Assembly: GCF_036785885.1 (NCBI RefSeq)
Contig: NC_092312.1
Coordinates: 18,990,001 to 19,054,000, forward strand
From: Coffea arabica
Taxonomy: Eukaryota > Streptophyta > Magnoliopsida > Gentianales > Rubiaceae
Direction: 5' to 3'
Length of the DNA stretch: 64,000 nt
The notes under the pieces were generated by a model, which searched no databases, was not told where the DNA came from, and worked only from the letters and a program-made list of their open reading frames with translations. The position numbers were made by a program, and so were the translations under genes. Below, in pieces: positions 10,576-22,969 of the stretch (the first letter of the stretch is position 1; each line of letters opens with the position of its first letter).

Positions 10576-13500
10576 TGAAATTGTCCCACGTATAGATCAT
10601 CGACGCGTTGGGGAATTAGCTGCTGGATTTGGGCTTCTTTCGTACACTTTAGTGCATGATGTATACTATGCCCCACCAAGAAGCAAAGAGTATTGCGAGA
10701 GGATATGAAAAATTTTATGTTAGTCATGACTAATTACTTGTCATTGTCTAGTACTATTTGCTCCAATCTCAATTAGAGAATTTCCTGTAGACATGCAAAG
10801 ATTCCCCTCCATTCTATATGTATGTCAATGGATCTCACTTGGTTCCATAATTATTTAGGTAGGACGTGAATGGGAACCAAGTCGGTATTTACATATTCTC
10901 TCATTGATTTTGACTCAATTATTAGGCATGAAGTAGTTGGTCCTCCCCGACATAAAATCTCTTGCAAAAAAAAATTTTTTCTCCAATTTCTTTTATATAT
11001 ATATATATATATATATAAAGATGTTATTCTATGACTCTTGAGTGATTTTCATTTGACGTTTGTAGGGCGTTTTGGAAATGGTAATATAGTAACGACATTG
11101 ATTAAGCAAAGTGCACAAGTTTCTGCTACTTAATTTCACAGGGTTTACCTACTGTCCCCTTTGGTAGAAAACGAAATCAACTCCTCTCAAGTATGTTCAG
11201 CTAAATTGATTACGCAAATTAAATGCATTTAAGACAATATTAGTGCGCTCACGCTAAAGATTATGAATGTTTGAATTGTGACGATAGAAAGCTTCACCTT
11301 CTTTATTCTTAAAGCTCAAGAACCATTAATTCAACTCTTGCAACAAATGGCACTTATTTGAATCAGTAACTGAAGCACATTGATGAGGCCATTAAAGTGT
11401 GAGAGAGGAAGAATCATTTAAGGTGAAGGTTGACCTCTCATCTTCTTCAACATTTGCTCATCAATTTGTAAAGTATGTTACAATAATGGCTGTTAATAAG
11501 ATACAAAATTATGGATTCAAATGGCTCCATTGCACAGTATCAGAGTTCGGTTTGTAGAGATATGCTCAATTTTGCTCTTGCTTTCTGGTCTATGGGATGT
11601 ATAGCTTTATTCGACAATCAAAATCATGAATAAACCTTTGTGCTTGCTATTGTAGGCAGGTGAAGTGTGGAGAGATCTCGCTCTTAGATTGCATTTTGTT
11701 GCTAAGGTACATGATAACTCTATATTCCTACTTGATGCATGTCATTTGTTGATTAAATGTGATTACAATTGTACTTGATTCACTTGAATTGTGTGCTCAA
11801 ATGAACAACTGTGCGAATGATTGTTCCACTTTGAAAATTACATTGCAGTTGATGCAATTTATTGGTTCAATAGTTAAATGACTGAGATGTTGTGTATGGA
11901 TGGAAATTGCCATCTATTATTTTCGTATTGAATTTCGTAGACTTGATAATTGTTTGATACAAGTTAGTGTTTGTAACGAGGAAAATTGATTTCCCCATTT
12001 GTAGATGAATGTATTGATCAAAATAATGGTTTTCAGTTGTAGTAGTTAAACAAACAAATGTTATATCTAGATTTTCTATGTTTAAATTTAAGGCCTATGG
12101 GTTGAAATTTAAGATGGATCAAACAAACAATATCCATAAACTTAATGCTAAGAAGCAATTTCGAAATCAAAAAGCAAGAAAAAGATATGCATTATTATCA
12201 GTGAAAGGAAAAGATAAAGTATGATAGAAACAACGAAAAATAAAGAAAAAACATAGAAAATACAAATTCATTCTGTGGAAACAACTGACCAAAACAATGG
12301 TCGTGATTGAATAACCCAACTTTGTTTGAAAGATTAAATGTAGGGAAAAATGATACATATAATAACACCATTGGCTTCTATTTGTACTAGACATTGAAAA
12401 GGAAAATAGGGGACCATGCCAACAACCTCTGGTCATTATGTGATGCAAATTATGTGATACCAAGTTATTTAACCACGCTATAGGTATCAATACCTACGCT
12501 TTGTGTGGGACTTCCCACTAGTTTTTTTTTTTCTAAAAAAAAAAAAAACCAACTTGGTTAGTAAGAAATACCAATTTAGCTAGTTGGTGCTAACTTGGTT
12601 ATAACCGATATAAAATTTCGGGCAAAAAAATTTAAAAGTTCTTTCTCCAATTTAAAAACTACCAACTTTGCTAGTAAAAATATTAGTCAAGTGATTATAA
12701 AATCTCTAATTTAATTTTGAAACTCTCCCTCTCTCTCTTCTTACTTGCAGGGACTTAGAGTGTCCTCTTGGACTGAAAAAAAAAATCATTTGCTTGTGCC
12801 TTTGGGCCATACTCATTTTAAAAACATATTCATTTGCATAATACTTGTTAAGCCCCAACCTCTCACCGGAATCCAGATCATATGCAAATAAGCTCTAACA
12901 AAAAGATTTTAAAAAAAAGGGTACGAATTAGTTAATGCCATGCCATTCCCAATAGGTATTAACTCAATTTTCTGTAAACACAGCCTACTATTTTGGAAGA
13001 TATTTTGGAAAATCAATGATTGGCTATTGGGGTACTGTCTAGGACATGAGGCCACAGTCAATAATCACGTGGCATATGTTGTTTTGTCAGAATGAGAGAA
13101 ATAAGTATTTTTAAGGCGTTCCTTCAATACTTTTGTAAATTTCAAATAAAGAAAATAAGAGAAAATTTTTTGTACAGAGTTCATAAATGTCATCCTCTGA
13201 TTTGAAGATGGTAATTCGACCAAATAGACGTCTATAAATATCTATGAACAATTTCGGGTTTTTCTCCATATTTGGAGAGAAAAGTTCATGAGCTAATTAG
13301 TTTTTTTTTTTTTTTCTCTCCATTTGAACCTCCCAAGTGAAAGATACCTCAATTTTCTCATCTTTTCTCTCCAAACCACTCCATTCAAGTAAGGCTGAGG
13401 GAGGAGTTGTTTGGAGCCAATTCACGGTATCAAATTCAAGCATTATCTTGTTTTTCCATCTTTTGGCTGAAAAACATATTCAAATTCTCAATTACTCCTT

Positions 13501-14225
13501 CAGTCAATTTATACGTCCACTCATTCCTTTTTATTTTTATTTTTTGGGTTCTTTGGGACAGAATGGATCTGATCTAGAAAGATGAAGAATTAATGTTCGC
13601 ATGCATAGTTCTTATGCAAAGAGTCTCTTCTTATGTGCATGTTCCTTGAATGCCCGACTGCAATTAGATGGTTTCAGCAGAGCATTAAACTCGCAAACCT
13701 TCCAAGCTAGTGAGCAAAGTAAATGGGAAAGAAGAACAAGAATGGTGCCAAGAGATAACGCAGTAGTGAATGTTCAATTTTTTTTTTCTAGCAGTTCTTT
13801 TTTAGCTTCTTAATAAAAATTTAGGAGAACATCTAACAAGAATTATTCCTTTCACCGCAGATCTTGCTCTCATATCTGAAACATATTATTTGAGGAAAAA
13901 AGAAAAAGGCAATCCAAAGTGAGGAACCAAATTTGGCGCATGGAAAGTGAAGGAGAAAATATTTTAGAGCATTACCTTTATTCCTCAACAACCAATTCCA
14001 TGCATGAGGGAAAGCATTCGGACACATAATTTTTGGTACACTTATAAGCGAAGTCTAGAATAATATAAATAATGTTAGTTAGCAATAGTTTAATAAATAT
14101 AGGGTACGGATCCCACCAATTCTTTTTTTTTTTTTGTTTAATCTGCTTAACAAAGGGTCGCAATCAAAACGATTTGTGTGGTTGGGCAATGCGGAGATTT
14201 TTTTTAATCATTTTTTTATTAAAAA
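10576..14225. other. Gene-poor AT-rich DNA
   Basis: No supportable gene. Holds an (AT)n tract at 10993-11017, poly-A/T runs and short stop-bounded frames. Nothing resembles a transposon protein or an RNA gene. Confidence 0.4.
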
Positions 14226-14229
14226 GAAT

Positions 14230-14325
14230 CAATAATGATAGTTCCCATTCATCCCCGTAATGATTTGAACTCACGATCCGCTGATTACAGGTGAAACGCT
14301 TTGCCAACTTAAGCAACATAGAAAT
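14230..14325 (-). mobile_element. Probable tRNA-derived SINE head or tRNA pseudogene
   Basis: Read on the minus strand, this holds a tRNA-like order: GCTTAAGTTGGCAAAGCG (A-box-like), CACCTGTAATC (an anticodon-loop-like CTGTAAT) and GAGTTCAAATCAT (B-box-like, compare GGTTCGAATC). The acceptor stem and the T-arm do not pair properly, so it is not a working tRNA. A run of T follows downstream. Plant SINEs begin with just such a decayed tRNA head. Confidence 0.4.
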
Positions 14326-14984
14326 TTCACAATTTGATTAAGGCACCATATCATTTGTAAAAATATAACAGTTTAAACCAACAATATAGTACCTTAATTA
14401 ATGAAATTGCAAAATTTCTTTAACAACTAGTTTTGAAACATGCCCAAAAAAAAAACTAGTATTAAAACACACTCTATGTGTGAGCAAGTAATCAAAACTA
14501 TGATTATTTAAAAAAAAAACATTTTCCATGAAAATTGGTTTTTCACCATGAAATGTACGTATTCTGTAAAGAATATTTCTAATATTCTTTTTGTACGGTG
14601 TTTAGTTATTTGGTAATTAATTTTATTCATCACTAATTACCGGCACAGTTTACATTTTAATACTCAAGTACTTAAACGTAGGATAATTAACTCACAAAAC
14701 TACTCTTGAAACTATTAGTTATATATGCGAAGAAGAAGAAGAAGAAGAAGAAAAAAAGGCAAGTACTCTTAGTTAGTACGTACTAGTTAGCGTGCAAGAG
14801 TAAGTTCAAAAAACGATAACCTGTCCTCTAAACTCATACCTAAATGGCAACCCCTTCCTGCCAAAGATTGGAGGGTAGCTGCAACAATCGAGTATTATTG
14901 TTATTTGGATCAGATTCTTGATGTCGTGAACGAAAGAAAGCATCTCCACTGTCCGGCCTGTACTGCAAGACGAACAAATACAAT
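14326..14984. other. Gene-poor AT-rich DNA
   Basis: Contains a (GAA)n-type tract at about 14728-14755. Short frames only. Nothing else supportable. Confidence 0.4.
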
Positions 14985-14992
14985 ATGCATAC

Positions 14993-15037
<45 letters not shown>
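14985..15037. repeat. (ATAC)n/(AT)n microsatellite
   Basis: A compound repeat of about four CATA units followed by about 16 AT units. It produces an artificial YIYIYIY frame on the minus strand. Confidence 0.9.
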
Positions 15038-15041
<4 letters not shown>

Positions 15042-16069
15042 TTATGATTGCATGTACTTAATATAATTACGGTTGTCAAGCTGTAATTAATCTGTACGTC
15101 TTCCAGAAGACAGTGTCATGGGTTTCTCAGTTCAAGTGTGCACTTAACAGATTCTTGTAGGGGCATGGCATGTCCGGTGGATTCTTCCAACTTGAGCTAG
15201 CGCACTCCCACACACGCATGTTGCCTTAGGGTCCCCATAAAACATGTCTGAATTATGGCCGATTTGAAGAACGCCATTTTACCTCCTTTTCTTATTTCCC
15301 CCCTGCTTCTAGTGCGAGCACGTACAGCTCAAGGGAAAGATAGTCCTGCAGAGAAATTTCACAAAAGATGCTTATGCATGGAGTATTAATTAATGACGGA
15401 TCGAGTTAGGACCCTACGTACATAGGGAAGATGTGCTTTGGTGCATAAAAAATTATGAGCGAATTGAAGGAAAGAATTTTATTAATGTATGAAAAATGAC
15501 TACACGATGATGGATTGGATTGTATCGATCTTGCCAAAACTATAAAGAGTTTTGGAATAATAACAATAAACACTAATATGAAAATTAGTTTTTTTATCTA
15601 GTAAATAACTATAGTGAAATTAACAAAAAATTATACGTTCTTTTTTTTTTTTTTTTATGTACCAAAAGTTTTAAAATTCTTTCTTTTTCTTCAACTAGTG
15701 CTTGGCTTTCATTTTGCAAGTACCTTCACTATATATATATATATAATAGGCGATAATGTAAGCTATTAAGCAATAATAGTATAAACTTCAGAACCTTAGG
15801 CTTAATGTCAAGGGAAAAATTTTAAGAATTCAAAAGGGCACAAATTAGAGGATAAGATTAAAAATTTTCCTAATCAATTTTAAAAGTTCTTCAAAGCTTC
15901 TCACTTGAATGTGACTCCACCAGTGTGGACTGTGGTGGAGTAAGCACGTTACAGGAACCAACTTCCAAATGTTAAAAACACAGTCCTTTTCATTTTTATA
16001 TCGTTTTAGAAATTGGGAATGCATTTAATAGAGATCAGACAAACCAAAGAGACAATATAATGTGCATAT

Positions 16070-16107
<38 letters not shown>

Positions 16108-18806
16108 ACATGTATATGTTACACACATACATGTGCCATCACTCACGCGCACACATACATACATACATGTATATGATGTATAAAAAGATAATTAAATTAG
16201 GTATATATAACACATTAGAATTCATGCTAGTTTCTTACTCCTGCTCGTATGGCCAGCCAACCGTGGCCTGATTTGCTACATATTAACTGATGCATCATGT
16301 ACCGAGACAAAGTTAAAAGCTGCTGTCTTTTCTACCGCACTTTAAGCTTGATCAAGATAAAAATACATAGATAGGTTCCTTTTTTTTTTATACTTTTTGG
16401 ACCCTAAAGTACGTAAATAGATTTCTTATAAAGCAACATAAAAACTCTTGGAAAATCCTAAATATTAGAATACGTGAGTAAGAGACGGTTCTCAGTATGT
16501 ATTCCAGTTGGAGTGATTTGAATAGACAGTGATGTATATTTAATGTGACAAGCTGTGGGTTTTGCAATAAAATATGATTGTGTTATGATGTAAAGCACGG
16601 GCTGCAAAATTGCCCGCATCGATGGATTCTTCTTCTTCTTCTTCTTCTTTTTGCTCGATCCGTCCTAGATTAATTACACCACTCGAAAAACAAATAACTA
16701 ATTGAAACAGTAACATGCCCATTTCTTGCTTTCTGGAGCTGCATTTCCAGGTGTCAATGATCGAAACGAGGTGTATAAACATTGACTAATATATTGGGAA
16801 GAACAAAGACTGTCCAAATCTTTAGTACTCCCACCTAGTAGACCTGTCAAATTAAAAGAACCATATGTCTTAGTCCTAGCTCCATAGCCCATATATTTTT
16901 TTTTTTTTTTTTTAATATGCAATGCGGTTGAGATTTCAATTGCACCAGCTTTCCGCTCCAACCAATGAAGCTGACTTTAGGTTTAATCTTATCCTCAGAA
17001 TTGTGGTTATTTTATTTTTATTTTGTTTGAAGAACAAATCTAACTCTTGGTAATAATCTAATCAGTCACAACCCCTCGTAGCGAATCAATAGCAAGTGCT
17101 TGCTTGATGACAACGCCAAAAGATGGCATCATGGCACTAGGAGGTCGAGGGAGGACATTGGTTGGAAGCAGGGACAAATTAATTAAACCACTACCCCATG
17201 GTGGGTAGGTACACTTGAAGCCCTGTGGTGCTAATTAAGCATTAATTGTGGGAAAAAAAGTAACCTATATAGGAAGGACAAAGTTGAAGGGGCACGTACC
17301 GGTGCAGGTCTCCCTTGACAGCTAGAACTGAGGCTCCAGCACCCCCCCCCCCAGCATTCAGCCAGTGCACCTATTATTTAAGGTCATTTGGTAGAAATCT
17401 GATGGATTAAGAAGTTTGAACAGGAAACTCTTGTTGGATTGTTACAAAATTGAGTTCACTATTATCTTTTATTGATTGAAATCTTTTATTAATTGCCAAC
17501 ACAATACCAAACTAATTGTCCTTGGCACTACAACATTAATTGTCTCGCAAATGCATCGATGGTGGCAGCTAATGACTTCACTTTTTTTTTGTTTCTTATT
17601 TGCCTTGATATGTGTTGTATATTGTTGCTTGCCAATTACAAACGGACGGACGCCCAGAAATCATGCTTTGATTGTAGTACGAGGTACTAGGTAGACCATT
17701 AAGAAAATAAGCACTAGCTGCTGACCCACTGCGCGCAGCTGCCTGCTTAAAGTTGTTACTCTTGGCCAACATCCTTGATTATATTGCTAGCGAGCAATGG
17801 GATACAAACTCATTTTTCAACCAATGAATATTGCAAGTTTACGCTAATGAAATTTTTTATATGCATATTTGTGTAATTATAGGTGCATCGCTCGAAACAG
17901 AAGACAAGAAGAAGAAGAAGAAAAAAAAAGAGGAACAAGGTATGGTAGTATGGCCATATACATGCAATTGCATGTTTTCTGCTGGTAATTAAACTGTTCC
18001 ACGTTCGTGAGTGTCCGAGTCTTGTGTACCAAAAAGTTGTAACATTAAAGATTTCTAATATTAAATATCGAAGCACAATTAGGAGGAAGAGCGGATCTAT
18101 AAAGCGAAACATGATCAGCTGACCACTAGCGATGAACATGATTATCAATTAAGCAATATGATTAAATAAATTATCTTTTTAACTGAGAGAATAAATTAAA
18201 TATGGTGCCGTTTATTTTATGGAGAAACAGTACAAAAGAACCTCGTCTTCATTGCTGTTTCTGGCAACTGCTACCCATATTAGCGACTAATCAAACAATA
18301 ATGCATGTGTATGCTGGTCATCACCTCACTAATATGGCTTTGGCTTCATTTCCTTCGCTTGCCACGAAAAACAACATGACACCTGCCGCATGGCCCGTTG
18401 TTGCTTGGGAACAAAAATTCCAAGAAAAAGATTCCAAACACTACTATTGCTCTAGATTAGGGGAGGACTTGATCAGTAGCCAATGGGGCTGGATGGAGGG
18501 AGATACAAAGGTTAACAATTGTCAGAATAATTTTGTTTTATGCTTTGCTTTGTGGCCGATTTGTTTTAGGCGAACTCGTTTAATTGATTTCTCTTCTTTG
18601 GTATCAATTTCAAACTCCTTTTTGGGTATTATTAACTCGCCTTTAAATAAGATAAAATGGATTGAAGAGTTTAGAATTGAGGGGCTAAACTTTAATTTCT
18701 TCCGTACGTAAGCAAGTATTTCAAACTTCAACCCAAAAAGCAAAAAAAAAAAAAAAATGACATATTTAAATTGCCTAATTTGCATTCTTTTTCTCATCAT
18801 CAAAAG
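15038..18806. other. Gene-poor AT-rich DNA with microsatellites
   Basis: Contains (TA)n and (CATA)n tracts at 16070-16170, a (CTT)n tract at 16627-16650, a poly-T run at 16895-16914, a C-run at 17341-17352 and a (GAA)n tract at 17908-17925. The longest frame (18202-18711, +, 169 codons) has no recognisable domain, no splice context and an ordinary non-coding composition, so I do not call it a gene. Confidence 0.4.
16074..16170. repeat. (TA)n/(CATA)n microsatellite cluster
   Basis: Two blocks of TA and CATA/ACAT repeats separated by a short unique piece. Confidence 0.85.
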
Positions 18807-18987
18807 GGCTCCAAATCCTCGTCACGGATGTAAATTAAAAGACCCTTCCATGTTAAATTCACTACTCTCGTCATGTGACAATTTTTTTTATTTTACATGC
18901 GAATTGAGTTAGTGAAATCCACGTGACAGTAGCTTATATAGACGACCGAATTGGGACCTAAAACTTCCGGGACGAGGATTTGAAGCC
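18807..18987. mobile_element. MITE with long terminal inverted repeat
   Basis: The left end reads GGCTCCAAATCCTCGTCACG and the right end, reverse-complemented, reads GGCTTCAAATCCTCGTCCCG; 18 of these 20 positions agree. The element is 181 bases with no coding capacity. The flanks both carry AAAA, but in such AT-rich DNA this is not a convincing target duplication, so the superfamily is open. Confidence 0.65.
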
Positions 18988-21900
18988 AAAACTAAAGTGC
19001 CTAATATTTCAATGAGAGAGATGCTAATTTCGGAATGTTGCGTTTCATGAGCAAATTTTAGAAAACTCCTGTTTACCCAAAATCAGAGCCCTTTATGGTA
19101 TTCTTGATTGCTTCCTCGGAAGGCAGAGTGCAAGTGCTTAAAGTTTTAATTATTTGGATTGCAAAAGGCCCGCTCCAACCTTTCATAAATCACTCGGTTT
19201 CGATCTCTTTAACACACCCAAAGCCCTGACAACGGCCAGATGACAGATCCAGCAAGCTACGAGTCCCAAACACCGCTTTTATTAATTGGGTTGCCCACAA
19301 CTTGAAAGTCGGCACTTGCAAAATAAAACATGTTTTTGAAAGTTTACAGAAATGCATGATGAAATTGTAAACAAAAATAAAGATTAACCGGCGAATACTT
19401 GTGTTCAGTTGAGCCCCAAGGCACTGGTAGTGTACTAGTTTTGTTTTAACAGCATGCTAAAATCTTTACAAAGATAATGCATACCGGTGACAGTGAAATA
19501 TTCCTTGATTCTGAAGTCAGTTTTCAGATTACAGATTTCTTGATCTAGATGTGGTTTTATTCATCTCCTTTCCAAAAGACTTTTAGCTTTTGAAATGCAA
19601 GATGCTGCTATATTTGAAGAATATGGTGGCAGAAAAGTAGTCAACCTTTTTCAAGACATTTGCTTGCTTCCTCTTACTAGGGAGGTATGTGATGGCAGAG
19701 ATGTATTCAACTTCTCTCTTAGTGATGGCTTTGAACATAATGCAATCGTTGCACTTGAAAAAGAGCCAATGCCATTTTTTCCCGTCTTTCTGAATGAAAG
19801 TTGAAACTACAAATTAGAAATATCAAATGATTCACGGTCATTTTCTATAATGGTCAATTCGAACATGCCGAATTATGGCTGTTTGTACGGGTAAACATTC
19901 ATTTACAAATGGAGAAAGCAGTGGTGAGTTCTTTTTATGACCAAACCAGCAGCCACTGAAGCAGATAAGATCCAAGTAGACCAGGGACATAACATGAACA
20001 ACTCAGCTGGAGAATATCTACAGCTTATTAAGCTCTTTGTTTGCTACGTGCTCATTTTGTTCGCCAACTAATGAAAATAATGAAATAGGATCAGAATGAT
20101 TAGCAATTATGCTTTTGCCATACTTTATGACGAGGAATGGTTGAATTCTCAGTGTCATAATACACTTTTTTGAATTCACATCCCATCGTTTCTGTGTGGG
20201 GAGAGGGAGCCAATGAATTAGCTCGGTTTGCTGCAACTGAAAATGTTAAATTTTCTTCATTTGGAAGGAGAGGATTCTGAGCATGAAATATTTGGGTTGG
20301 GGCTGGTTTTAGGCAATATATGTTTAATTTGGTTTCTCGAAAGGAAAAAACAATTAAGAGGTTTTGTGAACTTAGTTTTATCATTATCATTCCTTATACC
20401 TAGCAATTGAGCAGGTTGGACGGGTTTTGGATGAGTTGATATTGGGTTTTCATTTGAATGAATTATACTCAATCCGCCCAACTTTAGATTAGGTTGATTG
20501 GGTTCATCTCAAATTCATGACCCAATATATTAATTAATACATTGTGATACATAAACTCTCTCTTATATATTTACATACACAAAAAGATTTTTTTCACATA
20601 CATAAACGTATTTTCACATAAATAAAGATTTTTTCACACATGAACACACTTTCACACGCACTCACTTTTTAAATTCCTTGGAAAAACATCATAAATAGAA
20701 TAATATTTTATATTGCTTGTATTGCGAATTTTAGATAATAAATTGTACACTTAAATAGATTAACCAAAAAAAATGTTTACTTTATACTTTTTAATACTAC
20801 TAATTGATTGCAACTTATTTTTGTCAGAACTTATTTAACACTTACTATTCATATCTACTTTATTGTAAGTTGTAATATTCTATGTATTTAAATTATTGAA
20901 TGCTATATTATATCATGCTTGAAAATATAATTAAGAGACATATAATTTATTGTATTATAATATTGATGAGGAGTTATGAACAATGAAATAAAACAACTTA
21001 GAGAAAAGTAAAACAATGGAATTAGTACAAATTTAAAACTCTATTCTAGGTACGCAAAATATTAACAAATAGAAACAAGTAACAACCGGAGAACAACAAC
21101 AACAAAAAAAGACAAAAAAGGGAGGAAAATAATATGCTCTTAAAAGACATAATAAATTATTATAGATGTTGAACAAGTTTAACTATTGTTGTAAAAGTAA
21201 AATAAGCATGAGTTTTTATTTCAAGTTTTTTTTCTTTTAAATAAAAATTTTAAAAATTAATTGAAAACATATATATGAGAATTTTGAATACAAATTGGTC
21301 AATGAATTGTTAACACGTGCCCAAATATATATGTAAAATGCACAATAAACTTTTAATTCTTGTGTATATAAAAAAGGTTTTGTACAACTAGCAATTACTT
21401 AATTTTGTTTATTATATGGTTTCTTAGTCAATATTATACCAACAATTTAGTTTAAATATGATAATCTTCCATTTTCAAAATTTTTATAACCGTAGAATAC
21501 ACATTGAATCTTTAATTGCTTTGCATACAATAAAAATATGATACCCTTTTCTATTCTCAAAGTTTTTATAACAGTAGAATCCACAATAAACTTTTAATGC
21601 TTTGCATACAATAAACGTTTTATACAGCTACTAGTCACTCTTAACTTTATTCATTATAGGGTTTCTTAGTTTATATTTATGCCAATAATCAAAGTTTTAC
21701 ACAGAAATTTTTATTAGTAGTATACTGAAGGTTTTGTATCTTAGAAAAACGTATTCACGTGCTTTGAACGTGAGCTATATATCACTAGCTATATCAAACG
21801 TTTTAATCGCCTTGGTTCAATTTAATAATAACCCAACCCAAGTAAAGGGGAAATAAAAGGAGGAATACAAACCAAAACTATGCCGAGATGATTGATTGCG

Positions 21901-21992
21901 CTAATGTACGAGGATTTCAGAGTTCTGATTAAGTTATCTGGTCTAGAGGATAATCCACCAAAAAACAAGAGTGAAGAGTGACGACTCTTCTC
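18988..21992. other. Gene-poor AT-rich DNA
   Basis: Contains a short frame at 19595-19804 (+) without a recognisable domain. At 20410-20530 the motifs GGACGGGTTTTGGATG and TCAATCCGCCCAAC recall the ends of GGGCGGG-type hAT repeats such as the one at 59.8 kb. From 20550 to 21700 it is very AT-rich, with several repeats of CACATAAATAAA-type and CAATAAACTTTTAAT-type phrases (21340, 21580). No gene supported. Confidence 0.4.
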
Positions 21993-22020
21993 CCCCCACC
22001 ACCACCACCACCACCACCAC
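21993..22020. repeat. (CCA)n microsatellite
   Basis: About nine CCA units after a short C-run. Read on the minus strand it gives the W-run or V-run of two artificial frames. Confidence 0.9.
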
Positions 22021-22969
22021 GCACCCAACAAAAAAAAGTGAAGACAGAAGAAAGAAGACTTCATTGACATGAATTTGCGGGAGAGAAAAGGGGAAGCAAA
22101 TTAGTTTTGTTGGGGCATATGTGTCCGGGGATCCATTAGCCAGACAAACGAGGAAAGATATTCCCGTCATTCCTTTTCATGTTCTCTCCCCTCCAATCAC
22201 TTGGGGCCCCAACAGATGACCTTTCCCACAACAACACCACCTCACATTGATCAAACCTATAGACATTTCTCTCTTTGGTGGGAATCATGTTTGTGGGTCT
22301 TGTCCTAATGTGTCAAAAGAACATCCTAATCGTTCTTCTTTTCAACAAAAGAGAATAAAGTGACAAACTTCATGCCAAATTGACAAACTATATATATTGT
22401 CCAGCCTCCGGAGAACTCCACTGAGGCTTACTTAGTGCGCATACCCCAAAGAAAAAAACAAAGAAAGAAAGAACAAAAAAAAAAAAAAAAGGGCAACACC
22501 AGGCCCCAAGCAGCCACCATGGAACAAAAAGGGGAAAGCTCTAGAAAAACATATTATTGAACAAGCAGGTGTAAGTTGAGTTGCGTGCTGTAAAAGATGC
22601 ATTTGGTTTTTCTTTCTAAAATGTGGGAACCACGCATCCCAAACAGTGTTTTAAAAAAAAAATGTACATTGCATACAACAAGAAACGCTGATTTATTATA
22701 TCCCAAAAACTGCAAAAAAAAAAAAAAAAAAATTAGGAAAACAAAAAGAATGTAACAAGAATCCCTACCCTTATCCCTTCTTAGAAAAAAAATAGTTATT
22801 GCAGGAAAAGTAGAAACGGGAGTATCTAATATCTATACTTTGATTCTAATGAAAATCCAAAAGGTGACTTCGCATATGTATATCAGGCATTTCAGCATTT
22901 GCTTGCTGCAATTTATACAGACTTTCAGTATCCTCCTAGCTCAGGTTGCATGAAGATGAAAGAGATTTA
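22021..22969. other. Region downstream of the kinase-like gene
   Basis: Poly-A runs at 22474-22490 and 22714-22731. The part next to 22969 is probably the 3' UTR of the minus-strand kinase-like gene. No other gene seen. Confidence 0.4.

Noticed and set aside
16062-16271. Frame rich in YIYIYIY
   Set aside because: Translation of TA/CATA microsatellites.
18202-18711. 169-codon open frame (+)
   Set aside because: No recognisable domain, no splice context, and the end runs into ordinary AT-rich DNA. Chance frame.
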